In this document: piece by piece, positions 30,206 through 38,849 of the stretch | How the letters are laid out: every line of letters begins with the position of its first letter | Numbering within the stretch: position 1 is the first letter of the stretch | From: Bryobacterales bacterium | GTDB lineage: Bacteria > Acidobacteriota > Terriglobia > Bryobacterales > Bryobacteraceae | Direction: 5' to 3' | Assembly (NCBI GenBank): GCA_025463005.1 | Contig: JAOAPR010000239.1 | Location: 1-38,849, forward strand | Length of the DNA: 38,849 bases | Notes under the pieces: generated by a model | What the model saw: the letters and a program-made list of their open reading frames with translations, nothing else | Database searches by the model: none | What the model was told of the DNA's origin: nothing | Translations under genes and position numbers: made by a program

Positions 30206-30736
30206 ATGCGAGTGCTGGATGTGGGTTGCGGGATCAACAAAAAAGCGGGGGCGGTGGGCGTCGACCGGAACCCGGCGTCGCGGGCGGACGTGATCGCGGA
30301 CCTGGACCGTTTTCCCTACCCGTTTCGCGATTCAGCGTTTGACGCACTTCAAGCGGTGCACGTGATCGAGCATCTTTCGGACGTGATCCGCAGTATGGAG
30401 GAATTTCATCGCCTGGTCCGCGGCGGCGGTGAGGTGTATATCGTGACGCCGCATTACACCGATTTCAGCTCCTTTTGCGATCCTACTCACCGCTGGCATC
30501 TGAATAGTTTCTCGATGCGATATTTCGGCCAGGATCACGGCGGATTCGGATATTACTCTACGGTGCGATTTGGGGAGAATTCCGTACGCGTGAAGCTACT
30601 AGCTTTGTGGAAGTGGCTGGGGTTCGAATGGCTGGTGAATACGTTCCCGCGTTTTCGGAAGTTCTGGGAGCATTATTTATGCTACGTGGTCCGCGGCAAG
30701 GTGATCGAATGGCGGCTGCGCGTGATTAAGACATGA
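30206..30736 (+). CDS. Class I SAM-dependent methyltransferase
   Basis: 176 aa. The SAM-binding motif is VLDVGCGINKKAGAVGVDRN, followed by ADVIADLDRFPYPF, AVHVIEHLSDVIRSM and GGGEVYIVTPHYTD, the Methyltransf_11 pattern. This is slightly short for the fold and has an extended aromatic region (FWEHYLCYVV). Methyl acceptor unknown. The TGA overlaps the yraN ATG (ATGA). Confidence 0.85.
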   Translation: MRVLDVGCGINKKAGAVGVDRNPASRADVIADLDRFPYPFRDSAFDALQAVHVIEHLSDVIRSMEEFHRLVRGGGEVYIVTPHYTDFSSFCDPTHRWHLNSFSMRYFGQDHGGFGYYSTVRFGENSVRVKLLALWKWLGFEWLVNTFPRFRKFWEHYLCYVVRGKVIEWRLRVIKT

Positions 30737-31143
30737 TTGGGACTGTACTCGACTGGATGCGTCACGCCCGCAGGCGGCGGGTGTGGGATCGCGATCTCGC
30801 ATCAGGGCGGCGCGGCGAGGATCTGGCGCATCGATTTTTACGCCGGCAGGGGTTCACGATCGTGGCGCGGAATTATCGCTTGGCGTCAGGCGAGGCGGAG
30901 GCGGACCTGATTGCGCGCGAGGGCGAGGATCTGGTCATCGTGGAAGTGAAGACGCGACAAAGCGCGGAATATGGTCCTCCGGAAGGGGCGGTGAACCCGG
31001 AAAAACAGCGCCATCTGATCCGGGTAGCGCGCGAGTATGCGCGGAAGACCGACACGCCTTGGGAACACGTACGCTTCGATGTGGTGAGCATCGTGATGGG
31101 CGAGCCCACCGAAATCATTCTGTTGCGAGGGGCATTCCGCTAG
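30733..31143 (+). CDS. yraN: YraN/UPF0102 family nuclease-fold protein
   Basis: 136 aa. GRRGEDLAHRFLRRQGFTIVARNYR followed by GEAEADLIAREGEDLVIVEVKTR is the UPF0102 signature, and Asp58, Glu71 and Lys73 form a PD-(D/E)xK-type site (DLI...EVK). The family is widespread and probably acts on DNA (Holliday-junction-resolvase-like fold); its role is not settled. Placed between a methyltransferase and a glucosidase, with a 4-base overlap upstream and 12 bp downstream. Confidence 0.92.
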   Translation: MIGTVLDWMRHARRRRVWDRDLASGRRGEDLAHRFLRRQGFTIVARNYRLASGEAEADLIAREGEDLVIVEVKTRQSAEYGPPEGAVNPEKQRHLIRVAREYARKTDTPWEHVRFDVVSIVMGEPTEIILLRGAFR

Positions 31144-31155
31144 AATCAAGGTTCC

Positions 31156-33801
31156 ATGGAAGCCGAGAGACGGCGCCTGCACGAAGCCTGGCGGCGGGAT
31201 GAGCACTGGCGGCGCTGGGGTCCTTATTTAGCCGAGCGCGAGTGGGGAACGGTTCGCGAGGATTATAGCGAGTACGGAACAGCCTGGGAGTATTTTCCGT
31301 TCGAGCACTCGCACCTGCGGGCGTATCGGTGGGGCGAGGATGGAATCGCCGGAATCTGCGATAACCACCAGCGGCTGTGCTTCGCGCTGGCGTTCTGGAA
31401 CGGCCGCGATCCGATTCTGAAAGAGCGGCTCTTCGGGCTGGGCGGCCACCAGGGAAATCACGGCGAGGACGTAAAAGAGTACTACTACTACCTCGACTCC
31501 ACGCCGACGCATTCCTACATGAAGTGCCTGTACAAGTATCCGCAGGCTGAATTTCCTTACAGACAGCTCCTCGAGGAAAATCGGCGCCGGACACGCCAGG
31601 ATCCCGAATATGAACTCCTGGACACGGGCATCCTCGATCAGGACCGCTACTTCGACATCTTCGCCGAGTACGCGAAGGTCGACGCCAACGATATGCTCAT
31701 CCGGATCAGCGTGGCCAATCGCGGACCCGAGGCCGCCATGCTGCACCTGCTGCCGACGCTATGGTTCCGCAATACATGGACGTGGGATCCGAAGGTAAAA
31801 AAGCCCGTCCTGCGCCGCGCCGAAGACCTGAACGGACAACGGGGAATCGACGTGCAGCAGGAAGACCTGGGCTCCTACCGGCTTTCACTGGATGGAACTC
31901 CGCCGCTGCTATTTACCGAAAATGAGACGAACGCCGAGGCGCTCTGGGGGTTGAAAAATGCGCGCCCATACGTCAAGGATTCATTCCACCAGCGCATCAT
32001 CCACGGACGGCAGGAGTCGGTGAATCCGGAGCAAACCGGCACCAAGGCCTGCGCCTGGTACACCTTGGATCTCGCGCCGGGGCAAACCACAATCGTGCGT
32101 CTACGGCTGACGCGGATGATCGAACCGTCGCGGCTGGTGCCATACGTACTGACGGACTATGAGGGACTGTTCGCGGAGCGAATCGCCGAAGCCGACGAAT
32201 TTTACTCCTTTTGTCCGGGAACGCTCTCGGAAGATGCCAAACGAGTCCAGCGCCAGGCCTTTGCGGGGCTGTTGTGGACCAAGCAGTTTTATCATTACGT
32301 GGTCGAGACGTGGCTCAAAGGGGATCCGGGCCAGCCGCCGCCGCCGGCGACAAGGCTGAAATGGCGGAACGCGCAGTGGGTCCACTTGTACAACGAAGAC
32401 GTGATCTCAATGCCGGACAAGTGGGAATACCCTTGGTACGCGGCCTGGGATCTGGCGTTTCACACGATTCCGATAGCGATGGTGGATCCCGAATTCGCCA
32501 TGGGGCAATTGCGGCTGTTTCTGCGCGAGTGGTACATGCATCCGAATGGACAGATCCCGGCGTATGAATGGGCGTTGGGCGATGTGAATCCTCCGGTGCA
32601 TGCCTGGGCGTGCTGGCGGGTGTACCAGATTCATCGCAAACTCACGGGTCGTCCGGATCACGCGTTTCTGGAAAGCGTGTTTCACAAGCTACTGCTGAAT
32701 TTCACCTGGTGGGTGAATCGCAAAGACTCCACCGGCAACAACATCTTCGAAGGCGGATTCCTGGGGCTGGACAACATCGGCCTGTTCGACCGGTCCAAAC
32801 CGTTGCCGGGGGGCGGCCATCTGGAACAATCCGACGGCACGAGCTGGATGGCGATGTTCTGCCTGAACATGCTGAAGATTGCGCTGGAGCTGGCCACCAA
32901 GGTCGACCAGATTTACGAGGATGTAGCCAGCAAGTTCTTCGAGCATTTTCTGTACATCGCCGCGGCCATCAACGGGCTCGGCGACGGTGGACTGTGGGAT
33001 GAGACGGACGGATTCTTCTACGATCGCCTGCGGCTGCCAAACGGGCAATTGATTCCCATGAAAGTGCGATCGATGGTGGGATTGATCCCGCTATTTGCGG
33101 TGGATACGATCGAGCCGCAGGTGATCGACCAGTTGCCCGGATTCCGGCGGCGCATGGAATGGTTCATGAAAAACCGGCCCGACCTGTGCTGCAACATCCA
33201 TTCACTTACTCACGAAGGAATGGAATCACGGCGCCTGCTTAGCCTGCTGGAGCGGCCGCGGCTGATCCGTGTGCTGGAACGGATGTTAAGCGAAGCCGAG
33301 TTTCTCTCGCCGCACGGCATCCGGGCTCTGTCTAAATATCACCAGGAGCATCCGTTTATTTTGCGGGTGGACGGCGAAGAATATCGCGTGGATTACGAGC
33401 CGGCGGATTCGACCACCGCGCTGTTCGGCGGCAACTCCAACTGGCGCGGACCGGTGTGGTTCCCGGTGAACTTCCTGCTGATTGAATCGCTGCAAAAGTT
33501 CAACCACTACTTCGGCGACGACGTTAAAGTGGAATTTCCGACCGGCTCGGGCGAGCAGAAAACTCTCGGCGAGGTCGCCGGTGAACTGTCACGGCGGCTT
33601 TCGCGGCTGTTTCTGCGCGATGCCCAGGGGCGCCGGCCGGTGTTCGGAGCCGCGGAGAAGTTCCAGACCGATCCGCATTTTCGCGATCATTTATTGTTTT
33701 ACGAATACTTCCATGGCGATAATGGCGCGGGCCTGGGCGCGAGCCACCAGACGGGGTGGACGGCGCTGGTAGCGAAGCTGCTGCAACAGAGCGGAGAATA
33801 G
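31156..33801 (+). CDS. GH63-family glucosidase-like protein
   Basis: 881 aa, long form. An N-terminal beta domain ([19 protein letters not shown]... with [15 protein letters not shown]) is followed by an (alpha/alpha)6 barrel ([16 protein letters not shown] with a probable catalytic Asp, [28 protein letters not shown] and [13 protein letters not shown]). This order matches bacterial and cyanobacterial GH63 glucosidases, related to mannosylglycerate hydrolases. It lacks a signal peptide, so it acts in the cytoplasm, perhaps on compatible solutes or glycogen-derived sugars. It ends the receiver-HATPase, methyltransferase, yraN gene string. Confidence 0.85.
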   Translation: MEAERRRLHEAWRRDEHWRRWGPYLAEREWGTVREDYSEYGTAWEYFPFEHSHLRAYRWGEDGIAGICDNHQRLCFALAFWNGRDPILKERLFGLGGHQGNHGEDVKEYYYYLDSTPTHSYMKCLYKYPQAEFPYRQLLEENRRRTRQDPEYELLDTGILDQDRYFDIFAEYAKVDANDMLIRISVANRGPEAAMLHLLPTLWFRNTWTWDPKVKKPVLRRAEDLNGQRGIDVQQEDLGSYRLSLDGTPPLLFTENETNAEALWGLKNARPYVKDSFHQRIIHGRQESVNPEQTGTKACAWYTLDLAPGQTTIVRLRLTRMIEPSRLVPYVLTDYEGLFAERIAEADEFYSFCPGTLSEDAKRVQRQAFAGLLWTKQFYHYVVETWLKGDPGQPPPPATRLKWRNAQWVHLYNEDVISMPDKWEYPWYAAWDLAFHTIPIAMVDPEFAMGQLRLFLREWYMHPNGQIPAYEWALGDVNPPVHAWACWRVYQIHRKLTGRPDHAFLESVFHKLLLNFTWWVNRKDSTGNNIFEGGFLGLDNIGLFDRSKPLPGGGHLEQSDGTSWMAMFCLNMLKIALELATKVDQIYEDVASKFFEHFLYIAAAINGLGDGGLWDETDGFFYDRLRLPNGQLIPMKVRSMVGLIPLFAVDTIEPQVIDQLPGFRRRMEWFMKNRPDLCCNIHSLTHEGMESRRLLSLLERPRLIRVLERMLSEAEFLSPHGIRALSKYHQEHPFILRVDGEEYRVDYEPADSTTALFGGNSNWRGPVWFPVNFLLIESLQKFNHYFGDDVKVEFPTGSGEQKTLGEVAGELSRRLSRLFLRDAQGRRPVFGAAEKFQTDPHFRDHLLFYEYFHGDNGAGLGASHQTGWTALVAKLLQQSGE

Positions 33802-33838
33802 AGCGCCGTTAGCCCCGCTGTTATGATGGGGTCTTAAG

Positions 33839-34309
33839 ATGTCAACATCGGCCCGAAAACCGCCAAATATATGGGTTTTGGCGAGCGTGACGTACGGAGC
33901 CGTGATCGCCGTAACGATTCTTTCGATCCTGGCTTACTACTACGTCGCGCCCAAACGGCCAGAAGCGCAGTCGACCGATACAGCCCGGTCGCTGGCAGTG
34001 GGATCCGTATGGATTCCGGTTTATCCCAACGCCACGGTGGAGGGCACGGTATCGGAAAAAAGGGGAAGCGGGACTGAGAGCACCCTGAACTTCGAAACCA
34101 GGGATCAGGCGGATAGAGTGCTGTCGTTCTACCAGTCGGCGCTCAAGAAGGGCGTGTTCAGGTTCGATACGGTCACGAAGCATGCCGACGGCGGCACGAT
34201 TCGAAGCGTTCTTCACGGGGGAAAGACTACTGTGGTGGTGACGATCCGGGCCACAGGCGATAGTACCCGGGGAGAGATCCTGACCATCGATAAAGATATT
34301 CGGAATTAA
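33839..34309 (+). CDS. Membrane-anchored hypothetical protein
   Basis: 156 aa. One N-terminal transmembrane helix (~10-31, IWVLASVTYGAVIAVTILSILAYYYV), then a soluble outer domain that begins VGSVWIPVYPNATVEGT and has mixed beta/alpha character (SFYQSALKKGVFRFDTVTK, TTVVVTIRATG). Similar one-helix proteins with an IPVYPxA motif occur in Acidobacteria; no function known. It has no strong ribosome site. Confidence 0.7.
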   Translation: MSTSARKPPNIWVLASVTYGAVIAVTILSILAYYYVAPKRPEAQSTDTARSLAVGSVWIPVYPNATVEGTVSEKRGSGTESTLNFETRDQADRVLSFYQSALKKGVFRFDTVTKHADGGTIRSVLHGGKTTVVVTIRATGDSTRGEILTIDKDIRN

Positions 34310-34348
34310 TTCGATAGAAAAGCATACCTTCGGGTATCCTGGAGTTTC

Positions 34349-34735
34349 GTGTCCACTACTGACGCGCATCAGCGCCGCTCCTTTCTTCTGGTTGTCTGCT
34401 GCACGATTATTGGCGCCGCCGCTCAGGTGCTGATTAAGAAAGGCGCGGGCGCGCTGGGGCCGAATCCGACTATGGTGCAGACCGCGCTCGCCATGCTGCT
34501 CACACCCGCGCTGTTTGCCGGTTATTCGATGTACGGGGTCAGCACGGTTCTGCTGGTGCTGGCGCTGCGTCATGGGCAACTATCGCTGCTCTACCCGGTG
34601 TTCGCGATGACGTACGTGTGGGTGACCATACTTTCCGTGCTGGTGTTCCACGAATCGATGAACGGATTCAAGCTGGCGGGCATCACGACGATTGTCGCAG
34701 GCATCGCCGTGCTGGGACGAGGGCAATCGACGTGA
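34349..34735 (+). CDS. Half-size DMT/SMR-type transporter subunit 1
   Basis: 128 aa from a GTG at 34349 with GGAG 4-8 nt upstream. Four transmembrane helices are predicted by eye, with AAAQVLIKKGAG in helix 1 and LYPVFAMTYVWVTILSVLVFHE near helix 3-4. Proteins of this size form dimers; pairs such as ArnE/ArnF flip undecaprenyl-linked sugars, others export drugs. Its TGA overlaps the GTG of the next, similar-sized gene (GTGA), so the two probably form a heterodimer. Confidence 0.8.
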   Translation: MSTTDAHQRRSFLLVVCCTIIGAAAQVLIKKGAGALGPNPTMVQTALAMLLTPALFAGYSMYGVSTVLLVLALRHGQLSLLYPVFAMTYVWVTILSVLVFHESMNGFKLAGITTIVAGIAVLGRGQST

Positions 34736-35088
34736 ACAACACTCCGTTCTCATCCATCGCCTGGGTGCTGGGAGCGTCGTTTTTCGGAAGCTTCGGGGCG
34801 TTATTTCTGAAAATCGGCGCGGGGAAGCTGCAGCGGAGTTTGCTTTCGGTGGTCACGAACTGGCGGCTGCTGCTGGGAATCGCTTTCTACTTGTTCTCGT
34901 CGGTGCTGTTTGTGCTGGGCGTCCGCAAAGGAGAGCTCAGCGTCCTTTACCCGATGATCTCGCTGGGATCGGTATGGACGCTGTTCTGGTCGAGGCTGAT
35001 TTTGGGCGAGCCGCTCACGCGGGCGAAGTTCGTGGCGTTGGGGATGATCCTGTGCGGGATCGCCCTGCTGGGGCTCGGCACGCGGTAA
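34732..35088 (+). CDS. Half-size DMT/SMR-type transporter subunit 2
   Basis: 118 aa from the GTG at 34732; longer frames upstream only overlap subunit 1. Four membrane helices (AWVLGASFFGSFGALFLKIGAG, LLLGIAFYLFSSVLFVLGV, LSVLYPMISLGSVWTLFWS and ALGMILCGIALLGLG). The LSVLYP motif parallels LSLLYP in subunit 1, and the two share helix pattern, consistent with ancient duplication into a paired SMR-like transporter. Substrate unknown. Confidence 0.8.
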   Translation: MNNTPFSSIAWVLGASFFGSFGALFLKIGAGKLQRSLLSVVTNWRLLLGIAFYLFSSVLFVLGVRKGELSVLYPMISLGSVWTLFWSRLILGEPLTRAKFVALGMILCGIALLGLGTR

Positions 35089-35111
35089 GTTGAGCGCCGA
35101 ACAGCATTCCG

Positions 35112-35134
35112 GCGGAAACAGGTAGGCAGTCCCC
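35112..35134. repeat. Solo degenerate REP end
   Basis: GCGGAAACAGGTAGGCAGTC followed by CCC matches the right end of the REPIN-like copies (GCGGAAATTCGGAGGCAGTC then CCC) at 19 of 23 positions, without a left partner. It lies in the short gap between convergent genes. Confidence 0.55.
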
Positions 35135-35137
35135 TCC

Positions 35138-35845
35138 TCACTTGATGTGGCCTTCCGTGAAGTCGCGATTGTTCTCTTCGCAGGAATACTCGATCAGCTC
35201 TTCGCCGGGCTGCATGCGCGTGAAGACCCGCTGATTCTTCCACGGCTTGGTGTAAGTCACCGGATCATCGATCGTTACTTCGTAAGCCAGATGATCGGGG
35301 TCAGTGTATTGGAACCGCTGGATCACGTGCATCTTATCGGAATGCGGATGACCGATGGTGTCGAGCCGCGTTTTGCCGTTGAAGCCCACCGTGTCCACCA
35401 CCAGCGTGTCGCCTTCGAACTTCCCGATGGAGTGGCCGAACCAGGTGGGGTCGAGATTGGCCGGATGGCCGCGTCCGTCCATATAGACCACGTGGAACCA
35501 CGTGTTTTGCTCGAATAGAAACGCCAGATATTTGGAGTTCTGCATGATCTGGATGGGGTAGCCGCCGACGTTCACCGAACGCAGCAGACCGAAGGGGAGG
35601 CAGTGGCCGGTGTAATCGAATTTAGAGACGTCGTAGTTTTTGAAATTAGCTGCTCCCGAGGCGGAAAACGGCAGTTCGCCCGCGCCCTTCTGATCCTGCC
35701 GATCCTGGCTCATATCGGGAACGTAGGGATGTTGCCACACGCCTTGAAAATCGGGTTTCTCATCCGGCATGCGCGGGATTTTTGGCTTCTGACCCCAAAC
35801 CATCGGGATCGTAAGCAAAACTGCGAACGCTGCGAGCGGTTTCAT
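35138..35845 (-). CDS. Secreted hypothetical protein of an acidobacterial family
   Basis: About 235 aa from the ATG at 35845 (MKPLAAFAVLLTIPMVWGQ), chosen because AGGGGGGC lies 8 nt upstream; the ATG at 35851 is too close to it. The signal peptide cleaves near VWGQ. The mature protein begins with PDFQGVWQHPYVPD and has IQIMQNSKYLAFLFEQNTWFHVVYMDGR, WFGHSIGKFEGDTLVVDTVGFNGKTRLD and YEVTIDDPVTYTKPW, a conserved order in many paralogous secreted proteins of Acidobacteria (Solibacter in particular). I know of no assigned function; the WF.HSIG/GDTLVVDT motifs look like beta-barrel strands. Confidence 0.78.
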   Translation of the reverse strand: MKPLAAFAVLLTIPMVWGQKPKIPRMPDEKPDFQGVWQHPYVPDMSQDRQDQKGAGELPFSASGAANFKNYDVSKFDYTGHCLPFGLLRSVNVGGYPIQIMQNSKYLAFLFEQNTWFHVVYMDGRGHPANLDPTWFGHSIGKFEGDTLVVDTVGFNGKTRLDTIGHPHSDKMHVIQRFQYTDPDHLAYEVTIDDPVTYTKPWKNQRVFTRMQPGEELIEYSCEENNRDFTEGHIK

Positions 35846-35915
35846 GTGCATTGCCCCCCTGTCGATTCTGAAACAAACGCGATCGGTCCGCAAGCGTCCC
35901 CTGGAATGGGACGGT

Positions 35916-36746
35916 TTACGTCTTCTGGTTGCGGCGCAGCCGGTAAAGCTCGGGAGTGATCGACCTGTCCTTCAGCTTCTTCCAGTCATCTGCGACGTGG
36001 ATCATGCGGCCGGTCACGTGGTTGGATTGGGGAGACGCCAGGAACAGAGCCAGCTCGATCTGCTTTTCCGCGGGAACGCCCCCGGTCATCCGAACCTGTT
36101 GCGCGGTTTCGATCTCACGCCAGCCCGCGCGCTCGCCGGCAGCCAGGACCTGATCGGTCATATGAGTGTAGGTTTCGCCGGGAGACAGGCAGTTCACCTG
36201 AACGTTATGCTCGGCGACCTCCTCCGCCAGGCTTTCGACAAACCGGACGACGGCGGTCTTGGTCGCGCTGTGGACGGCGAAGTTCGGCCGGGAGGGAAGA
36301 ACTCCTCCCACTCCGGCGACCACGATGATCTTGCCGCTGCGCCGCTCGAGCATTTGGGGCAGCACCGCGCGGCAGGCATTCATGACGCCGATCAGGTTGG
36401 TCTGGACGATCTCGTGCCACGACTTGGGCGATGTTTCGACAAATGGCCCGATGGGACCGAGCATCGCGGCGGCGCAAACCAGCACCTGCACAGGACTGCC
36501 GAACTGGACCCGCATTCGTTCGAGTGCTGCGGATACCTGCTCGTAATCGCAGACGTCAGCGCGAATGCGCAGCGCGGCCCCGCCGCCGTGCTCGATCTCC
36601 AGGTGGCACAGGTCAAGCTCGGCCTTACTTCGCGCGAGCAACCCCACGCGGGCGCCTTTTCCGGCAAAGCCGATGGCCAGGCGTTTGCCGATTCCCCGCC
36701 CCGCGCCCGTGACTAACACGGGGACTGCCTTAAAAGAGTGCACCAC
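35916..36746 (-). CDS. SDR-family protein with altered catalytic residues
   Basis: 276 aa from tandem GTG codons at 36746/36743. The cofactor motif LVTGAGRGIGKRLA is intact, with GLLARS at the end of beta-2. But where SDRs have YxxxK there is HSATK (His159...Lys163), and the usual Ser segment reads VVAGVGGVL without Ser; the NNAG motif is CAAA. It therefore lacks two of three catalytic residues while keeping nucleotide binding and the PG loop (SPGETYTHMT). It may be a cofactor-binding or regulatory protein, or an SDR with changed chemistry. Followed by a secreted-protein gene on the same strand. Confidence 0.82.
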   Translation of the reverse strand: MVHSFKAVPVLVTGAGRGIGKRLAIGFAGKGARVGLLARSKAELDLCHLEIEHGGGAALRIRADVCDYEQVSAALERMRVQFGSPVQVLVCAAAMLGPIGPFVETSPKSWHEIVQTNLIGVMNACRAVLPQMLERRSGKIIVVAGVGGVLPSRPNFAVHSATKTAVVRFVESLAEEVAEHNVQVNCLSPGETYTHMTDQVLAAGERAGWREIETAQQVRMTGGVPAEKQIELALFLASPQSNHVTGRMIHVADDWKKLKDRSITPELYRLRRNQKT

Positions 36747-36806
36747 AAGACAAGGTAGTACAAATCGCTGGCGTCGATATGATGCCTTGCCCCGACGTTG
36801 GTCCAG

Positions 36807-37133
36807 CTAGCTGGTCGCGTGGACCTCGGAAGTGGCTTGTACAGGAGGTACGCCGTGATCGACCGGCATAATAATCCACGCCGCAATGTAGGCGATTATG
36901 ACGAGGCCGCCCGTCATGATGGCCGCGGTGATCGCCAGAATCCGGACCAGCGTCACATCCACGTCAAGATACTTGGCGATCCCGGCGCAGACACCGGCGA
37001 TCTTCTTGTCATACGCCAGCCGGTACAGGCGTCGCGGAGCCTGCTGTGCTCGGACCCGGGGCGTTTCACGTCCGCAGTGGCAGCAGAAATTGTCGATTTC
37101 CTTATTCTCGGTGCCGCAGTGCGTGCAGTACAT
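36807..37133 (-). CDS. Zinc-ribbon PspC-domain membrane protein
   Basis: 108 aa from the ATG at 37133, preceded by AGAGAGG. N-terminal zinc ribbon MYCTHCG...FCCHCG (Cys3, Cys6, Cys17, Cys20), then a PspC domain: RLYRLAYDKKIAGVCAGIAKYLDVDVTLVRILAITAAIMTGGLVIIAYIAAWIIMP in order, with one or two membrane helices. PspC-type proteins sense envelope stress. No other psp gene is adjacent. Confidence 0.88.
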   Translation of the reverse strand: MYCTHCGTENKEIDNFCCHCGRETPRVRAQQAPRRLYRLAYDKKIAGVCAGIAKYLDVDVTLVRILAITAAIMTGGLVIIAYIAAWIIMPVDHGVPPVQATSEVHATS

Positions 37134-37178
37134 AACCACCTCTCTTTCAGGGTACGTCCGCGGCGGCGGGAAAGTTCC

Positions 37179-38849
37179 CTAATCCGGCAAGCCGAACGAC
37201 ACGATATCCTGGCCCACAGCTATCGCGACGTACTGCTTGTTATCGAACATGTACGTCATGGGCGACGCCTTCCAAACCTGGTTGGTCGGAAACTGCCAGA
37301 GGATCTTGCCGTTGGCGGCGTCGACCGCCATGAACGATCCGCTATTTTCTCCGTAGAACACCAAGCCCGAGGCGGTGGACATGACGCCCGCCGAAGCCGT
37401 CTGCGGCGTGGTGACCTGCGGGACGTCGAAAGCCACTTCGCCGGTCCGGATGTTGACCGCGCGCAGGAATTTTTCGAACGTCTCGCCCGGCACGGGACGC
37501 GCTGCCCCGCCCATGTAACCCCGGCCCGCCTGCCATTCGCCATGCTTCGCGGAAAAGTTGTTGCAGCGCTCCAGCGCATTGAAATAGTAGAAGCCCGTGG
37601 CTGGATTGAATGAAGTGGAGAACCAGTTGGTTCCGCCCTGGAATCCGGGACACACGTACGTGTCGCCGTTCGCGTCCCTCGGTAGATTCCTGAGGATCGG
37701 GCGGCCGTCCTTGCCGATCCCGTCAGCCCAGTTCAGCGTTCTCAAGAACTGTTTGGCGAGCAGTAACTGCCCATTCGTCCGATCAAGCACATAGAAAAAT
37801 CCGTTACGATTGGCCTGCAGCAGCAGTTTGCGCGGCTGCCCTTGCCAATTGGTATCGACCAGGACAGGCGGCTCCTGCGCATCCCAATCGTGGACGTCGT
37901 GCGGCGTGAACTGATAGTGCCACTTGAGCTTGCCCGTCTTGGCATCGAGCGCCAGGATCGAATCGGTGTAGAGATTGTCACCCTCGCGCTCACTTCCGTC
38001 GAAATCGGGGCCGGGATTGCCGACCGGCCAGAACACGGTATCGAGTTGCGGGTCGTAAGTGCCGGTCATCCAAGTGGCGCCGGAGCGATGTTCGAGATCT
38101 TTTCCTTTCCAGGTCTCGGAGCCAGGCTCGCCCGGCAAAGGCACGGTCCAGAATCGCCAGACTTCCTTGCCGGAGGCTTGGTCGAAGGCCGCGACGAAGC
38201 CTCGCACGCCCTCATCGCCACCAGCAGTTCCCGAAATAACCAGATTCCCGACGGTGAGCGGCGCGGATGTTCCGTTGTAGTTCTGGTGCGAGTCGGCCAT
38301 CTCTGTTTCCCACATCAACTCGCCATCGGAGCGGCCGAGCGAGATCATGTGGGCGTTGTCGGTGAGCATGAAGACGCGATCGCCGGCCACGGCGACGCCG
38401 CGATTGAATCCGCCCGCCGCGTTGCCCGAGATGCCGCGGGTCCGTTCGCGCCGGTAGCGCCAGATGACGCGGCCGGTGCCTGCGTCGAGCGCCCAGCATT
38501 CGTTGGCGGCCGAGACGTACATCACGCCTTCCGCGACTACTGGCGTGTTTTCGATGGTCGTGGCGTTGGGCATGGGGAAAATCCATCGAGGCGACAGACG
38601 CGCGACGTTCGACTTATCGATCTGCGTGAGCTTACTGTAGCGATTGCCGCTGGGATCGCCGTGATAGGTCGGCCAATCGGTTTGCGACGTGACTACGCGA
38701 TAGCGATTGCCGTCCGCCTTGCGCAAGAGGCGAATTCTTTTGTCGTCAGCGCGAAGCTGCAGGTCGGACATACCTTCTGAGAGGACCTGCCCCTGGAGCG
38801 TTTGCCCATCGGTGGTTTGGATGGTCCGGCGGCTAACGGGAATCACTTG
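37179..38849 (-). CDS. PQQ-dependent alcohol/sugar dehydrogenase, N-terminus outside window
   Basis: At least 556 residues; the frame is still open at the right window edge, so the N-terminus (possibly a cytochrome c domain, as in related acidobacterial proteins) is missing. The quinoprotein beta-propeller begins at DWPTYHGDPSGNRYS and has typical W-motifs (WALDAGTGRVIWRY, AAFDQASGKEVWRF, LALDAKTGKLKWHY). The PQQ region includes NPGPDFDGSEREGDNLYTDS and the catalytic segment TPHDVHDWDAQEPP; GFQGGTNWFSTSFNP is the tryptophan-docking motif near the cofactor. Oxidises an alcohol or sugar in the periplasm. An Asp two residues after the catalytic Asp is of interest (see findings). Confidence 0.9.
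   Translation of the reverse strand, partial: QVIPVSRRTIQTTDGQTLQGQVLSEGMSDLQLRADDKRIRLLRKADGNRYRVVTSQTDWPTYHGDPSGNRYSKLTQIDKSNVARLSPRWIFPMPNATTIENTPVVAEGVMYVSAANECWALDAGTGRVIWRYRRERTRGISGNAAGGFNRGVAVAGDRVFMLTDNAHMISLGRSDGELMWETEMADSHQNYNGTSAPLTVGNLVISGTAGGDEGVRGFVAAFDQASGKEVWRFWTVPLPGEPGSETWKGKDLEHRSGATWMTGTYDPQLDTVFWPVGNPGPDFDGSEREGDNLYTDSILALDAKTGKLKWHYQFTPHDVHDWDAQEPPVLVDTNWQGQPRKLLLQANRNGFFYVLDRTNGQLLLAKQFLRTLNWADGIGKDGRPILRNLPRDANGDTYVCPGFQGGTNWFSTSFNPATGFYYFNALERCNNFSAKHGEWQAGRGYMGGAARPVPGETFEKFLRAVNIRTGEVAFDVPQVTTPQTASAGVMSTASGLVFYGENSGSFMAVDAANGKILWQFPTNQVWKASPMTYMFDNKQYVAIAVGQDIVSFGLPD

Noticed and set aside
36720-36729. GGGGACTGCC as another REP end
   Set aside because: It lies inside the coding start of the SDR gene, has no partner and matches only 10 bp.

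Overview
The window looks like chromosome of a soil-type Acidobacteriota (Bryobacterales/Solibacter-like). This is inferred from GC-rich genes, many secreted proteins of kinds common in that phylum, a PQQ dehydrogenase, a bacillithiol-type YpdA reductase, a zinc-finger/PilZ fusion and a GH63 glucosidase. No rRNA or tRNA gene is present to confirm it. Most of the window is housekeeping or ordinary accessory chromosome. The clear exception is a 3.2-kb mobile element at 11474-14677.

Layout. 1-999 is the C-terminal part of a radical SAM protein resembling tetraether/membrane-spanning lipid synthases, closed by a strong terminator. 1000-1604 has no gene but holds a REPIN-like palindromic repeat. 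1605-2104 (-) is a VOC protein preceded by an unannotated-size 44-aa gene. 2129-4603 (+) is a secreted HExxH peptidase and two tandem TlpA-like thioredoxins. 4649-8815 (-) is a tight string vapB-vapC-alaS-ypdA. 8872-9600 (+) is a diiron-type metallo-beta-lactamase protein, meeting an ACE-like M2 peptidase tail to tail.

11474-14677 is a transposon with near-identical 26/27-bp terminal inverted repeats and a perfect 8-bp target duplication (CGATATCC). It carries an IS1-like transposase broken by a frameshift and two cargo genes of unknown function, one cytosolic with a probable winged helix and one membrane-anchored. It sits inside what was a ~44-bp divergent promoter region between the ACE-like peptidase and a metallophosphoesterase.

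14692-18550 holds the metallophosphoesterase, a DegT-family aminotransferase, a secreted three-repeat protein, a cytochrome c'-like protein and the zinc-finger/PilZ fusion. 18591-23500 (-) is a clpB-lon proteostasis operon. 23597-28025 (+) is a class III aminotransferase followed by an overlapping GNAT / sugar-acid dehydratase / DUF6282-like hydrolase operon. 28152-29289 (-) is a STAS antagonist with an SDR. Divergent from it, 29347-33801 (+) is a receiver-HATPase protein, methyltransferase, YraN nuclease-fold protein and GH63 glucosidase. The STAS and receiver-HATPase pair looks like a partner-switching signalling module. 33839-35088 has a membrane-anchored hypothetical and a paired half-size DMT/SMR transporter. 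35138-38849 (-) has a secreted acidobacterial-type protein, a catalytically degenerate SDR, a zinc-ribbon PspC protein and a PQQ dehydrogenase running off the right edge.

The most novel material is the cargo-bearing transposon with its repeated TACTG motif at the cargo promoter, the REPIN-like repeats shared by three intergenic sites, and several proteins with altered key residues (SDR without Ser/Tyr, YpdA without Cys14, shortened ClpB).
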